Below, one piece after another: positions 7,673-14,586 of a DNA stretch of 19,112 nucleotides. How positions within the stretch are numbered: position 1 is the stretch's first letter; each line of letters starts with the position of its first letter. A program made the position numbers and the translations under genes. Source of the DNA: Verrucomicrobiota bacterium (GTDB taxonomy: Bacteria; Verrucomicrobiota; Verrucomicrobiia; Opitutales; Opitutaceae). The notes beneath the pieces were generated by a model, which was not told the origin of the DNA, ran no database searches, and was given only the letters and a program-made list of their open reading frames with translations. The DNA lies in contig JAEXPG010000283.1 in NCBI GenBank assembly GCA_023447015.1, positions 1-19,112 on the forward strand, given 5' to 3'.

Positions 7673-8692
7673 ATGCGTACGCCCATCGTTCTGTCCACGT
7701 CGCGCTACACCCAGTTGGCTGCCTCGATTGCTGGTCTCTTGTCCGGCAACGAGAGCCAAGGGACTTCACCTGTCGACGCGGCGGTGTTCCGCGACCGCTT
7801 CCCCGACGGCGAAACCTATCTCCGCGTCGATCGTCCTGTTCATGGAGAGCATGTGGTGATTGTCGGTGCGACCCGCACCGCAGATGAATTGCTGGAGATC
7901 GTCTCCTTGGCCTGGCAGGTCGTGCGGGACGGCGCGCAGCGGCTTTCCCTCGTCATTCCGTATTTTGGGTATTCGACGATGGAGCGCGCAGTCCGTGCCG
8001 GCGAAGTGGTGCGCGCAAAGGTAAATGCCACCATCCTCTCTTCCATTCCGAATCCGCCGGGCGGAAAGACGGTGTTCTTGGTCGATCTGCACGCCGAGGG
8101 CATTCAGCATTACTTCGAGGGCAACACGAGCGTGGTTCATCTCTACGCCAAAGGCGCGCTGCTCTCCAAGGTCCACGAACTGCTTGGCGGTTTCGCTCAG
8201 CCACTGGTTGTCGGGTCCGCTGACACCGGCCGCGCAAAGTGGGTCGAAAGCTACGCCAACGAAATGGCCGCGGAAATCGCGATCATCACCAAGCGGCGCC
8301 ATGACGGTTCTACGACCGAGATCCTCAACGTTGGCGGAGCGGACGTACGAAACAAGGTGGTGCTCCTTTACGACGATATGATCCGGAGTGGGGGATCCAT
8401 CGTGAAGGCGGCCGAGGCCTACCGCAGGGCCGGGGCAGCCCGGGTGCTTGTTGCCTGCACTCACTTGGTGCTGACGGATGGAGTCGAGAGCTCGACGTTG
8501 GGCAAGGTGCTTGCTTGTGCGGATGCGTTGATCACGACCGACAGCATTCGTCCGTGCACCGAGTATGTCGGGCCACTCGGCTCGCCAAAGGTCCATTGCG
8601 TGTCACTCGCGCACTTGTGCGCGATGGCCGTGAAGGCCGGTGGTCGCTACGATGAGCCCGTCCGCAAAACCAATCTCCCCCGCATCCAATGA
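7673..8692 (+). CDS. prs: Divergent ribose-phosphate pyrophosphokinase (PRPP synthase)
   Basis: This is a 339-residue protein of the PRPP synthase family, which makes PRPP from ribose 5-phosphate and ATP. Visible motifs are FPDGE (43-47), a PYFGYSTMERAVRAGE flexible-loop region (96-111), VDLHAEGIQHYF (137-148) and the PRPP-binding loop YDDMIRSGGS (233-242). It departs from housekeeping Prs: the ribose-phosphate motif is GSADTGRAKW (181-190) instead of SPDxGGxxRA, and the PRPP loop has RSGGS instead of DTAGT. That marks it as a paralogue probably dedicated to feeding PncB. ATG 7673 is chosen because upstream codons lie inside nadE. Its stop overlaps the start of the regulator gene (ATGA at 8689-8692), suggesting translational coupling. 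Confidence 0.88.
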   Translation: MRTPIVLSTSRYTQLAASIAGLLSGNESQGTSPVDAAVFRDRFPDGETYLRVDRPVHGEHVVIVGATRTADELLEIVSLAWQVVRDGAQRLSLVIPYFGYSTMERAVRAGEVVRAKVNATILSSIPNPPGGKTVFLVDLHAEGIQHYFEGNTSVVHLYAKGALLSKVHELLGGFAQPLVVGSADTGRAKWVESYANEMAAEIAIITKRRHDGSTTEILNVGGADVRNKVVLLYDDMIRSGGSIVKAAEAYRRAGAARVLVACTHLVLTDGVESSTLGKVLACADALITTDSIRPCTEYVGPLGSPKVHCVSLAHLCAMAVKAGGRYDEPVRKTNLPRIQ

Positions 8693-9390
8693 AACCGCCC
8701 CCGATTCGACTCACGTTCGACTGCGTTGTCCTCAGTGTGATCGACCGGAAGCTGCATGTGGCCCTTGGCCGCCGCAGTCCGGTCAATGAGGCCGGTTCAG
8801 ATGATCCGTTTCCGAACGCCTACAGCCTGCCGGGCGGTTACGTGCAGGAAAACGAGGAGATCACAGACACCATTCGTCGTCGCCTCGGGCCCGAGATCGG
8901 GCTCGTGCTCAATCCGGAGCCTTTGGCGGTCTTCGATGACCCTGAACGCGACCCGCGCCATCGGGTTGTCTCGATCGCGTACTACTCGTTGATCACGCAG
9001 GACCAGGCCGGCCAACTCAGGTGGGGTGGCGCCTACGCCTCGGGTGACTGGCATCCAGCGGACAAGCTGCCGGCGAAACCGTGGGCCTTTGACCACAAGC
9101 AGATCGTCCAACGTGCGCTCCGGGAACTGCGGCTGCGCGCGCTCAGTGAGCCGACTGGCTTCGGTCTTCTGCCCAAGCAGTTCTCGCTGCGCGAACTGCA
9201 CGCCCTGCAAGAGCAGTTGCGGCAGGAGAGCATCGATCTGCGCAATTTCCGGAAGTATCTCGTTCGCACCGGGCTGGTCGTCGAAGTTGGGAGCCGCCCG
9301 AGTGAAAGAGGCTACCCGACAAAGCTCTATGAACTGCAGGAATCGGTTCTGCGAGACCTCCGGGAGAAGGGATACGCGGCGAAAGGGTGA
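8689..9390 (+). CDS. nrtR: NrtR-like Nudix-domain transcriptional regulator
   Basis: This is a 233-residue protein with an N-terminal Nudix-like domain (about 1-145; LTFDCVVLSV and YSLPGGYV) and a C-terminal winged-helix region (about 160-233), the layout of NrtR. NrtR family members repress NAD biosynthesis genes and release DNA on binding ADP-ribose. The Nudix box (50-72) begins with GYVQENE, but the catalytic REUxEE part reads RRLGPE, so the two key glutamates of an active hydrolase are not all present. Ligand sensing without catalysis is the likely role. It is coupled to prs by an ATGA overlap and followed by a 70-bp control region before pncA. The palindrome at 4201-4218 is a plausible target. 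Confidence 0.87.
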   Translation: MKPPPIRLTFDCVVLSVIDRKLHVALGRRSPVNEAGSDDPFPNAYSLPGGYVQENEEITDTIRRRLGPEIGLVLNPEPLAVFDDPERDPRHRVVSIAYYSLITQDQAGQLRWGGAYASGDWHPADKLPAKPWAFDHKQIVQRALRELRLRALSEPTGFGLLPKQFSLRELHALQEQLRQESIDLRNFRKYLVRTGLVVEVGSRPSERGYPTKLYELQESVLRDLREKGYAAKG

Positions 9391-9399
9391 TGAAGCCGC

Positions 9400-9447
9400 T
9401 TGACTAAAAGCGTACACGCAACACTTAGTAATCACGCCTTAAGCGTA
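9400..9447 (+). promoter_or_regulatory. Candidate pncA promoter with operator-like half-sites
   Basis: The 70-bp gap before pncA carries TTGACT at 9400-9405 (5 of 6 match to a -35). It is followed by ACACTTA at 9421-9427, identical to the first seven bases of the palindrome at 4201, and TTAAGCGT at 9439-9446, one change from that palindrome's second half. CTAAAAGCGTA (9404-9414) and CTTAAGCGTA (9438-9447) form an imperfect direct repeat. Half-site spacing differs from the perfect palindrome, so a second regulator site is only suggested. An AAAGGA Shine-Dalgarno-like stretch precedes the pncA ATG. Confidence 0.4.
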
Positions 9448-9460
9448 GAAAGGACACCTG

Positions 9461-10087
9461 ATGAAAAATCCCGCTGCTGCACTGATCGTTGTCGACGTCC
9501 AACGCGACTTCATGACCGGCGGTGCTCTCGCCGTTCCGCTGCCCGGCCAGAACCTGCCCGAAGCCGAGACCATTCTCCCGGTCATCAACGACCTGATGGC
9601 CAACGGAGGCTATGCCCGGGTGGTCCTCACCCAGGACTTCCACCCGGCCGACCATTGCTCGTTTGCCGCCAACCTCGGTGCGCCCGTTTACGCGATGGCG
9701 AAAACCAAGGCTGGTCGGGATCAGGTCGCCTGGCCCGTTCACTGCGTGAAGGGCACTGACGGTGCCGAGTTTCATCCCGGCCTCTACACCCGGTTCGCCG
9801 ACGCGATCATTCGCAAAGGCGTCCACACCGAGTTCGACAGCTACTCGGGCTTTGCGGACGACGGCGGTGCCGTCACCGGGCTCGCCGCTTACCTGAAGGC
9901 CAACGGGATCGAAGCCGTCGATGTCGTCGGCATCGCTACGGACTACTGCGTCAAGGCGACTGCCGTAGACGCCGCCAAAGCTGGCTTCCGCACTCGCGTG
10001 CTCACCGTCGCCTGCGCCGGTGTCGCGAAGGACACGATTGACGCGGCCCTCAACGAGATGGCCCGACAAGGAATCACCGTCGCCTGA
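9461..10087 (+). CDS. pncA: Nicotinamidase
   Basis: This is a 208-residue isochorismatase-fold enzyme that deamidates nicotinamide to nicotinate, the substrate of the PncB encoded upstream. The catalytic triad is visible: Asp12 (VVDVQRDF), Lys119 (IIRKG) and Cys163 (ATDYCVKAT). The metal-binding cluster is TQDFHPADHCSF (Asp59, His61, His65), with His94 in the WPVHCVKGT motif. Length is typical for PncA. No secretion signal is seen; it acts in the cytoplasm. It is one of the few genes here with a purine-rich Shine-Dalgarno-like sequence, and it is preceded by its own candidate promoter, so it may begin a second transcription unit. It is 14 bp upstream of the ART-like gene. Confidence 0.95.
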   Translation: MKNPAAALIVVDVQRDFMTGGALAVPLPGQNLPEAETILPVINDLMANGGYARVVLTQDFHPADHCSFAANLGAPVYAMAKTKAGRDQVAWPVHCVKGTDGAEFHPGLYTRFADAIIRKGVHTEFDSYSGFADDGGAVTGLAAYLKANGIEAVDVVGIATDYCVKATAVDAAKAGFRTRVLTVACAGVAKDTIDAALNEMARQGITVA

Positions 10088-10101
10088 TCTGGATTCGCCC
10101 A

Positions 10102-10476
10102 ATGCACACCACAACGCTCTATCGCCCGGTTGGCCCGAAGGAACTCGCACTCGTCGAGCAATCGGGGTGGAAGGCGTTCCCTCCGCGGTTGCCAGGACAG
10201 CCGATCTTCTACCCGGTCATGAACGAGGAGTACGCCGTTCAGATCGCTCGCGATTGGAACGTGAAGGAGAGCGGCTCCGGTTACGTGACCCGATTTGAAG
10301 TCGAAACCGCGTACCTCGCCCGTTTCCCGAAGCAGATCGTTGGGAGTCGGATCCACGAGGAGCTCTGGGTGCCCGCTGAGGAACTCCTCGAGTTCAACTC
10401 CCACATCATCGGACGGATCGAGGTGATCCGAAGCTTCCCTGATCAGGTCCAGTCAACCGGCCCGTCGACTTCGTAG
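10102..10476 (+). CDS. Small candidate ADP-ribosyltransferase-fold protein
   Basis: This is a 124-residue protein with no signal peptide. The order of conserved-looking segments fits a compact ART fold: TLYRPVG (residues 4-10, place of the R/H motif), PIFYPVMNEEYAVQIARDW (about 34-52, place of the Y motif), a YVTRFEVE strand, and HEELWVPAEELLEF near residues 86-99 (place of the catalytic Glu motif). ARTs transfer ADP-ribose from NAD to proteins or nucleic acids. From memory, close relatives carry the database label 'ADP-ribosylation/crystallin J1', which implies little experimental basis. Its position between nicotinamidase and an ADP-ribose pyrophosphatase supports an NAD-linked role. It could instead be a non-catalytic ligand-binding version of the fold. 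Confidence 0.6.
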   Translation: MHTTTLYRPVGPKELALVEQSGWKAFPPRLPGQPIFYPVMNEEYAVQIARDWNVKESGSGYVTRFEVETAYLARFPKQIVGSRIHEELWVPAEELLEFNSHIIGRIEVIRSFPDQVQSTGPSTS

Positions 10477-10515
10477 CCGTCGCCCAACGTCATACTTGCA
10501 TCGACCATCTCCCCC

Positions 10516-11088
10516 ATGAGCGCACCGAAACTTCTGCACGCCACCCGCTGGATCAATCTTCTCGAGCGCGATGGCTGGGTTTACGCCAGCCGTCGTCGTC
10601 CCGAAGATGCTCAACGCATCGACGCCGTCACGATCGTCGCTCTGCACCGGGCCGAGCGATCGACGGCTCAGCATCGTTTGGTGGTGATCGAGGAATTCCG
10701 GGTTCCGATTGCGAAATGGGAGTTCAGCCTTCCGGCCGGCCTGCTCGATCAAGGCGAGTCGATCGTTCAGTGCGCTGCCCGCGAACTCCGGGAAGAAACT
10801 GGGCTTGATGTAGTCGAAGTCCGCGGGACCTCGGGTGAGACCTTCTCAAGCGCTGGTCTCGCCGACGAGAGCCAGGCGTTCGTCGCGCTCGAGTGCCAAG
10901 GAACTCCCGCCTTGGCTCCCGGTGTCGACGGCGAACGGATTCGCGTCAACATGCTCGGCCGCAGCGAGTGTCTCGCTCTCCTTGAGCGGAACCGCCGGGG
11001 CGAAGCCGCATTGTCGGCGCGGCTCTGGCCGGTACTCATGGCCGCGGGGCACGGTGGCAGTTTTGCCGGTCTGGAGCTCATGGCATGA
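10516..11088 (+). CDS. Nudix hydrolase, probable ADP-ribose pyrophosphatase
   Basis: This is a 190-residue protein with an intact Nudix box at residues 75-97: GLLDQGE at its start and RELREETGL at its end, including catalytic Glu90, Glu93 and Glu94. The N-terminal half carries the VVIEEFRVP and WEFSLPAG segments typical of the ADP-ribose pyrophosphatase (NudF-like) group. The expected reaction is ADP-ribose to AMP plus ribose 5-phosphate, which the nearby PRPP synthase could use. Unlike the NrtR-like protein, its catalytic residues are all present. Start ATG 10516 follows CTCCCCC and lacks a Shine-Dalgarno sequence. The stop overlaps the nadD start (ATGA, 11085-11088). Substrate specificity is inferred from context. 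Confidence 0.87.
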   Translation: MSAPKLLHATRWINLLERDGWVYASRRRPEDAQRIDAVTIVALHRAERSTAQHRLVVIEEFRVPIAKWEFSLPAGLLDQGESIVQCAARELREETGLDVVEVRGTSGETFSSAGLADESQAFVALECQGTPALAPGVDGERIRVNMLGRSECLALLERNRRGEAALSARLWPVLMAAGHGGSFAGLELMA

Positions 11089-11717
11089 AACCGATCGCGA
11101 TCTTCGGAGGTGCCTTTGATCCGGTGACGGTAGGCCACGTCGGACTCGTCGAACTTCTCGAACACGAAGGGTTCGATGTCGTCTGCATGCCCTGCGGGGA
11201 TCGCCATTCGTTCGAGAAGAAGATGCTCCCGGCGGACCAACGAATCGAGATGCTCCGCTTAGCCATCGGCGCACGCGAGATCTGCCGTGTCGAAATTGAC
11301 CATGGGACCTTTCGTGCCGCGGACACCTATCCGCTGCTCAAGGCCAAGTATCGGCCCCCGCATTGGATCATCGGAAGCGACAACGCCAATTGTATGGAGC
11401 GCTGGTACGAGGGCGAACGCCTGAAGCGGGAGATACCGTTTATCGTCATCGCCCGCGAAGGCCATCCGCTCGCTCCTGCGGGCCGGTGGTGCCTCGAACA
11501 ACCACACCGGTTCATCAACACAGGGATCGAACGCGAGGTTTCCTCGACGCTCGCCCGAAATGCCATCGCCCAAGAACGCTGGGCTGAGGCTGAGCAATAC
11601 GTACCAACTCGAGTCCTCCACCTTATCCGGGATCGGGCATGGTACAAATCACACAACGGCGCTGGCGTTTCGCTTTTGCGATCCGACTTCCGCGCCAGTT
11701 CCGACAGAGAACCATGA
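11085..11717 (+). CDS. nadD: Nicotinate-nucleotide adenylyltransferase
   Basis: This is a 210-residue nucleotidyltransferase converting nicotinate mononucleotide and ATP to nicotinic acid adenine dinucleotide. The N-terminus is GGAFDPVTVGH (residues 8-18), the GxFxPxHxGH motif with Thr15 in the first His position and His18 kept. IIGSDN (95-100) matches the family GxDN motif, and EVSSTLAR (151-158) is the C-terminal ISST motif that binds ATP phosphates. The C-terminal tail of about 20 residues after YVPTRVLHLIRDRAWY is extra. The gene is translationally coupled on both sides by ATGA overlaps: with the Nudix gene (11085-11088) and with the PARG-like gene (11714-11717). It bridges PncB and NadE. 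Confidence 0.92.
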   Translation: MKPIAIFGGAFDPVTVGHVGLVELLEHEGFDVVCMPCGDRHSFEKKMLPADQRIEMLRLAIGAREICRVEIDHGTFRAADTYPLLKAKYRPPHWIIGSDNANCMERWYEGERLKREIPFIVIAREGHPLAPAGRWCLEQPHRFINTGIEREVSSTLARNAIAQERWAEAEQYVPTRVLHLIRDRAWYKSHNGAGVSLLRSDFRASSDREP

Positions 11718-12541
11718 AGAAGAATTCCAGAAGCGGCATCGCCGCCGAAACCGTCACCATCGTCAACAACGGCTGCTACCAAAGCCCGCAGGGCCGGACT
11801 GTAAGCCTACGTACCGCCGTCGAAACGGCCGTCGGAGCCACACGGCTCTACGACGCCGCAACATTCCATCCCGCGCCCACTGCCCAAAGAGCTGCCTCCG
11901 CTCGCATCTTCGTAACGGCCGAGAGCACCCTCGATGCCCTTGAGCGTCTAGCGAAATTGCCCGGCGGTCATCTCGGGTGTCTCAACTTCGCTTCAGCCAA
12001 GAATCCCGGCGGCGGCTTCCTCAACGGAGCCCAAGCGCAGGAGGAGTCACTCGCGCGCTCCTCCGCGCTCTATGCCTGCCTCCTGAACGCGCCGAGTTAT
12101 TACGAACGCAACCGGGCGAATCACTCGACCATCTACCTCGACCTCGCGATCTACTCGCCGGCGGTCCCATTTTTCCGTCGTGACGACGGCCAATTGCTCG
12201 AGGAGCCAGTGTTCGCCTCGGTGATCACTTGTCCGGCACCGAACGCCGGAGCTGTCCAACAAAACGAACCGCAGCGCGTCCCGGACATCGTGCCGGCCTT
12301 GGCGCGGCGCGCCTCGTTCGTTCTCGATATCGCTCGAACGGAGGGCGTGAAGCGGTTGGTCCTCGGCGCCTGGGGGTGCGGCGTGTTCCGCAACGATCCG
12401 ACCACCGTGGCCGAGGTCTTCGCCCGACTTCTCAAGCACCCTGGCGAGTTCGCATCGGCCTTCGACGAAGTCGTCTTCGCCGTGTTCGACAACTCACCGA
12501 GCAAGAACGCGCTGAAGTCATTCGAGAGCGTTCTTGGTTGA
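11714..12541 (+). CDS. TIGR02452-type microbial poly(ADP-ribose) glycohydrolase-like protein
   Basis: This is a 275-residue protein of the microbial PARG-like family (TIGR02452, DUF2263), a macrodomain relative. The signature GGG (99-101) followed by QEES (109-112) holds the catalytic glutamate pair of PARG (GGG-x6-8-QEE), inside NFASAKNPGGGF. Near the C-terminus GAWGCGVFRNDP (218-229) forms the second part of the ADP-ribose-binding cleft. Family enzymes hydrolyse O-glycosidic ADP-ribose linkages, as in poly(ADP-ribose). ATG 11714 is chosen for the ATGA overlap with nadD; the open frame upstream lies within nadD. No bacterial PARP is seen in the window, so the physiological substrate is unknown. 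The next gene is 25 bp downstream. Confidence 0.9.
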   Translation: MKKNSRSGIAAETVTIVNNGCYQSPQGRTVSLRTAVETAVGATRLYDAATFHPAPTAQRAASARIFVTAESTLDALERLAKLPGGHLGCLNFASAKNPGGGFLNGAQAQEESLARSSALYACLLNAPSYYERNRANHSTIYLDLAIYSPAVPFFRRDDGQLLEEPVFASVITCPAPNAGAVQQNEPQRVPDIVPALARRASFVLDIARTEGVKRLVLGAWGCGVFRNDPTTVAEVFARLLKHPGEFASAFDEVVFAVFDNSPSKNALKSFESVLG

Positions 12542-12566
12542 ATGGAGAAGTTTATCACCACCGATC

Positions 12567-13505
12567 ATGCTGACGCTCTCTGAAAGAATCCGAGGAGGGA
12601 TCTACGGTGCTTTGGTTGGTGACGCATTGGGGGTTCCGGTCGAGTTCACTGCCCGCGAACAGCGCGATATTGATCCGGTGGGATCAATGCGTGGCTTCGG
12701 GACTTGGGAACAGCCACCGGGTACTTGGTCGGATGATGGCTCGTTGTTGCTCTGCTCCACAGAGGCGTTGATCGACGGATACGAACCTGACCGCATGGCC
12801 AACGCTTTTGTGCGCTGGATCGCAGATGGTCACTGGTCAGCTCGCGGTACAGTCTTTGATGTCGGCAGCGGGACACGCGCCGCGATTCGACGGCTGGCAT
12901 GCGGTACAGAACCCGAACAAGCCGGAGGCACTCAGGAAAGTGACAACGGGAATGGCTCGCTGATGCGCATTCTCCCTGTGGCATTGCGGTTTGCCAGTCA
13001 GCCGCTGGAGTTTGTCGCGAACGTTGCTGTTCAAGCCTCGCGACTCACTCACGGTCACCCCCGTTCGTGTCTCGCGTGTGCGATCTATTGCACCATTGCT
13101 TGCCGTCTGGCCGCAGGCACCTCGCCTCAAGATGCGATCCGCGAAGCCACCACCTTCGTTCGTAGGTGGAACAGCCCCTGTACTTCCGAATTGTCCCGAT
13201 TCGAAAGGGCGCTGGATCCGAACCTTGGATCATGCAATCGCCGTGAGATTGAAAGCGGAGGTTACGCTGTTGAAACGCTCGAGGCTGCCCTCTGGTGCGT
13301 CTTGAACAACAGCTTCTATGAAGAGACAGTTTTCGACGCGGTGAACCTTGGTGCAGACACCGATACTACAGCATGCGTCACCGGTGGACTTGCGGGGATT
13401 ATTTACGGAGAGCAGGCGATTCCGGTCGAGTGGCGCTCTCAGCTCCCACGGGAGAACGAATTGGACCAGCTTATCTCCCGGTTCGTCCAGCAGTCTACCG
13501 TCTGA
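12567..13505 (+). CDS. ADP-ribosylglycohydrolase family protein (first copy)
   Basis: This is a 312-residue, mainly helical DraG/ARH-type protein. Family metal-binding motifs are visible: GALVGDALGVPVEF near the N-terminus, WSDDGS (54-59, the TDD metal motif), DNGNGSLMR (126-134), THGHP (161-165) and GADTDTTACVTGG (262-274, the DxDT metal pair Asp264 and Asp266). Such enzymes remove ADP-ribose from protein side chains or hydrolyse related conjugates using two Mg or Mn ions. The metal ligands are kept. ATG 12567 is chosen over the upstream GTG at 12534, since the domain starts directly after it. It differs clearly from the second copy at 16152-17198, so the two are not a recent duplication. 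Confidence 0.92.
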   Translation: MLTLSERIRGGIYGALVGDALGVPVEFTAREQRDIDPVGSMRGFGTWEQPPGTWSDDGSLLLCSTEALIDGYEPDRMANAFVRWIADGHWSARGTVFDVGSGTRAAIRRLACGTEPEQAGGTQESDNGNGSLMRILPVALRFASQPLEFVANVAVQASRLTHGHPRSCLACAIYCTIACRLAAGTSPQDAIREATTFVRRWNSPCTSELSRFERALDPNLGSCNRREIESGGYAVETLEAALWCVLNNSFYEETVFDAVNLGADTDTTACVTGGLAGIIYGEQAIPVEWRSQLPRENELDQLISRFVQQSTV

Positions 13506-13515
13506 GACCAACAGT

Positions 13516-14019
13516 ATGGATGCGAAGATCACTATCACCCGCGACGACATCACGACCCTTCCAGTGGATGCAATCGTCAACGCCGCGACCAATTCATTGC
13601 TCGGTGGCGGCGGGGTCGATGGAGCCATTCATCGTGCAGCCGGTCCGGATTTGCTCGCGGAATGCCGCAAGATTGGCGGCTGTCCCACAGGCGAAGCGCG
13701 GCTCACCAGCGGATACAAGCTTCCGGCGAAGTGGATCATTCACACCGTCGGACCGATCTGGCACAACGGCGCACGCGGGGAACCGGCGCTTCTTGCTTCG
13801 TGCTACCGAAACAGCCTGCGTCTGGCGGTGGCACAGCAGGTTCGCACCATCGCGTTCCCTGCCATCAGCTGTGGAGTTTACGGATACCCGATTCAAGCCG
13901 CGGCACATGTCGCCGTGACCACAGCGCGCGAGTTCCTCGCCAACGAAACTGCGATTCACGAGATCACGTTCTGCTGCTTCAGCGAAGAAGTCTGGCAGGC
14001 ATATCGTTCAATACTCTGA
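13516..14019 (+). CDS. Macrodomain protein (MacroD/YmdB type)
   Basis: This is a 167-residue single macrodomain. Visible motifs are VDAIVNAATNSLLGGGGVDGAIH (spread over residues 17-39: the NAAN-like site and GGGVDGAIH loop), HTVGPIW (76-82) and ISCGVYGYP (117-125), the second ADP-ribose phosphate-binding loop. This is the catalytic MacroD class, which hydrolyses O-acetyl-ADP-ribose and mono-ADP-ribose on acidic residues. Relatives such as yeast Poa1 act on ADP-ribose 1''-phosphate, the product derived from Tpt1/KptA chemistry. KptA follows 8 bp downstream, so that last role fits well. The open frame upstream to 13348 is a shadow of the ADP-ribosylglycohydrolase gene; ATG 13516 begins exactly at the domain. 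Confidence 0.93.
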   Translation: MDAKITITRDDITTLPVDAIVNAATNSLLGGGGVDGAIHRAAGPDLLAECRKIGGCPTGEARLTSGYKLPAKWIIHTVGPIWHNGARGEPALLASCYRNSLRLAVAQQVRTIAFPAISCGVYGYPIQAAAHVAVTTAREFLANETAIHEITFCCFSEEVWQAYRSIL

Positions 14020-14027
14020 TTTTCCCC

Positions 14028-14570
14028 ATGTCCAAAGACTACACACGCACCAGCAAGTTTCTTAGTTTGGTGCTTCGCCACGAGCCTTCGAAAGCCGGTA
14101 TCACGCTCGATTCGAACGGCTGGGTTGGGGTCGACGAACTCCTCGCTGGTTGCGCCGCCGCGGGCGTGACGATCACGCGCGATGACCTCGCAACCATCGT
14201 CGCCCAAAGCGAGAAGAAGCGTTTCGCGTTCAGCGAGGACGGCCGGCGCATTCGCGCCAACCAGGGACACTCTGTGGAGATCGACCTTGCACTCGCACCG
14301 GTTCCACCGCCCGAGCTTCTCTTCCATGGGACAGCTGACCGGTTCCTGGCGTCGATTCGGCTGAACGGCCTCTCCAAACAGCAGCGTCACCATGTACACC
14401 TTTCGGCCGCCCGGGAGACTGCGGTTGAAGTCGGCCGGCGCCATGGGCGTCCTATCGTCCTGCAAGTCGCCGCCGGCGAGATGGCCAAGCAGGGACACAC
14501 GTTCTTCTGTTCGGCCAACGGAGTGTGGCTGACCGATTCGGTGCCGCCGCAGTTCCTCAGTGAGACGTGA
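14028..14570 (+). CDS. kptA: RNA 2'-phosphotransferase (KptA/Tpt1 family)
   Basis: This is a 180-residue protein with the normal KptA length. The catalytic tetrad region is present: LSLVLRHEP (Arg17), RANQGHS (Arg76 to Ser82, His81), LLFHGT (His100) and RHHVHLS (Arg120). KptA transfers an internal RNA 2'-phosphate to NAD, giving ADP-ribose 1'',2''-cyclic phosphate and nicotinamide; some homologues also ADP-ribosylate nucleic acid ends. In bacteria the physiological RNA is usually unknown, and 2'-phosphates are made by some ligation-type RNA repair. It sits between macrodomain and NADAR genes, consistent with an RNA repair and product-clearance unit. ATG 14028 follows TTTTCCCC; the longer open frame from 13662 is a shadow of the macrodomain gene. 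Confidence 0.93.
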   Translation: MSKDYTRTSKFLSLVLRHEPSKAGITLDSNGWVGVDELLAGCAAAGVTITRDDLATIVAQSEKKRFAFSEDGRRIRANQGHSVEIDLALAPVPPPELLFHGTADRFLASIRLNGLSKQQRHHVHLSAARETAVEVGRRHGRPIVLQVAAGEMAKQGHTFFCSANGVWLTDSVPPQFLSET

Positions 14571-14586
14571 CAAACCGAAGGTACTC

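Noticed and set aside
13662..14027. 122-residue upstream extension of the kptA frame
   Set aside because: Overlaps the macrodomain gene in another frame and looks like a shadow. KptA is full length from ATG 14028, so a fusion is not supported.
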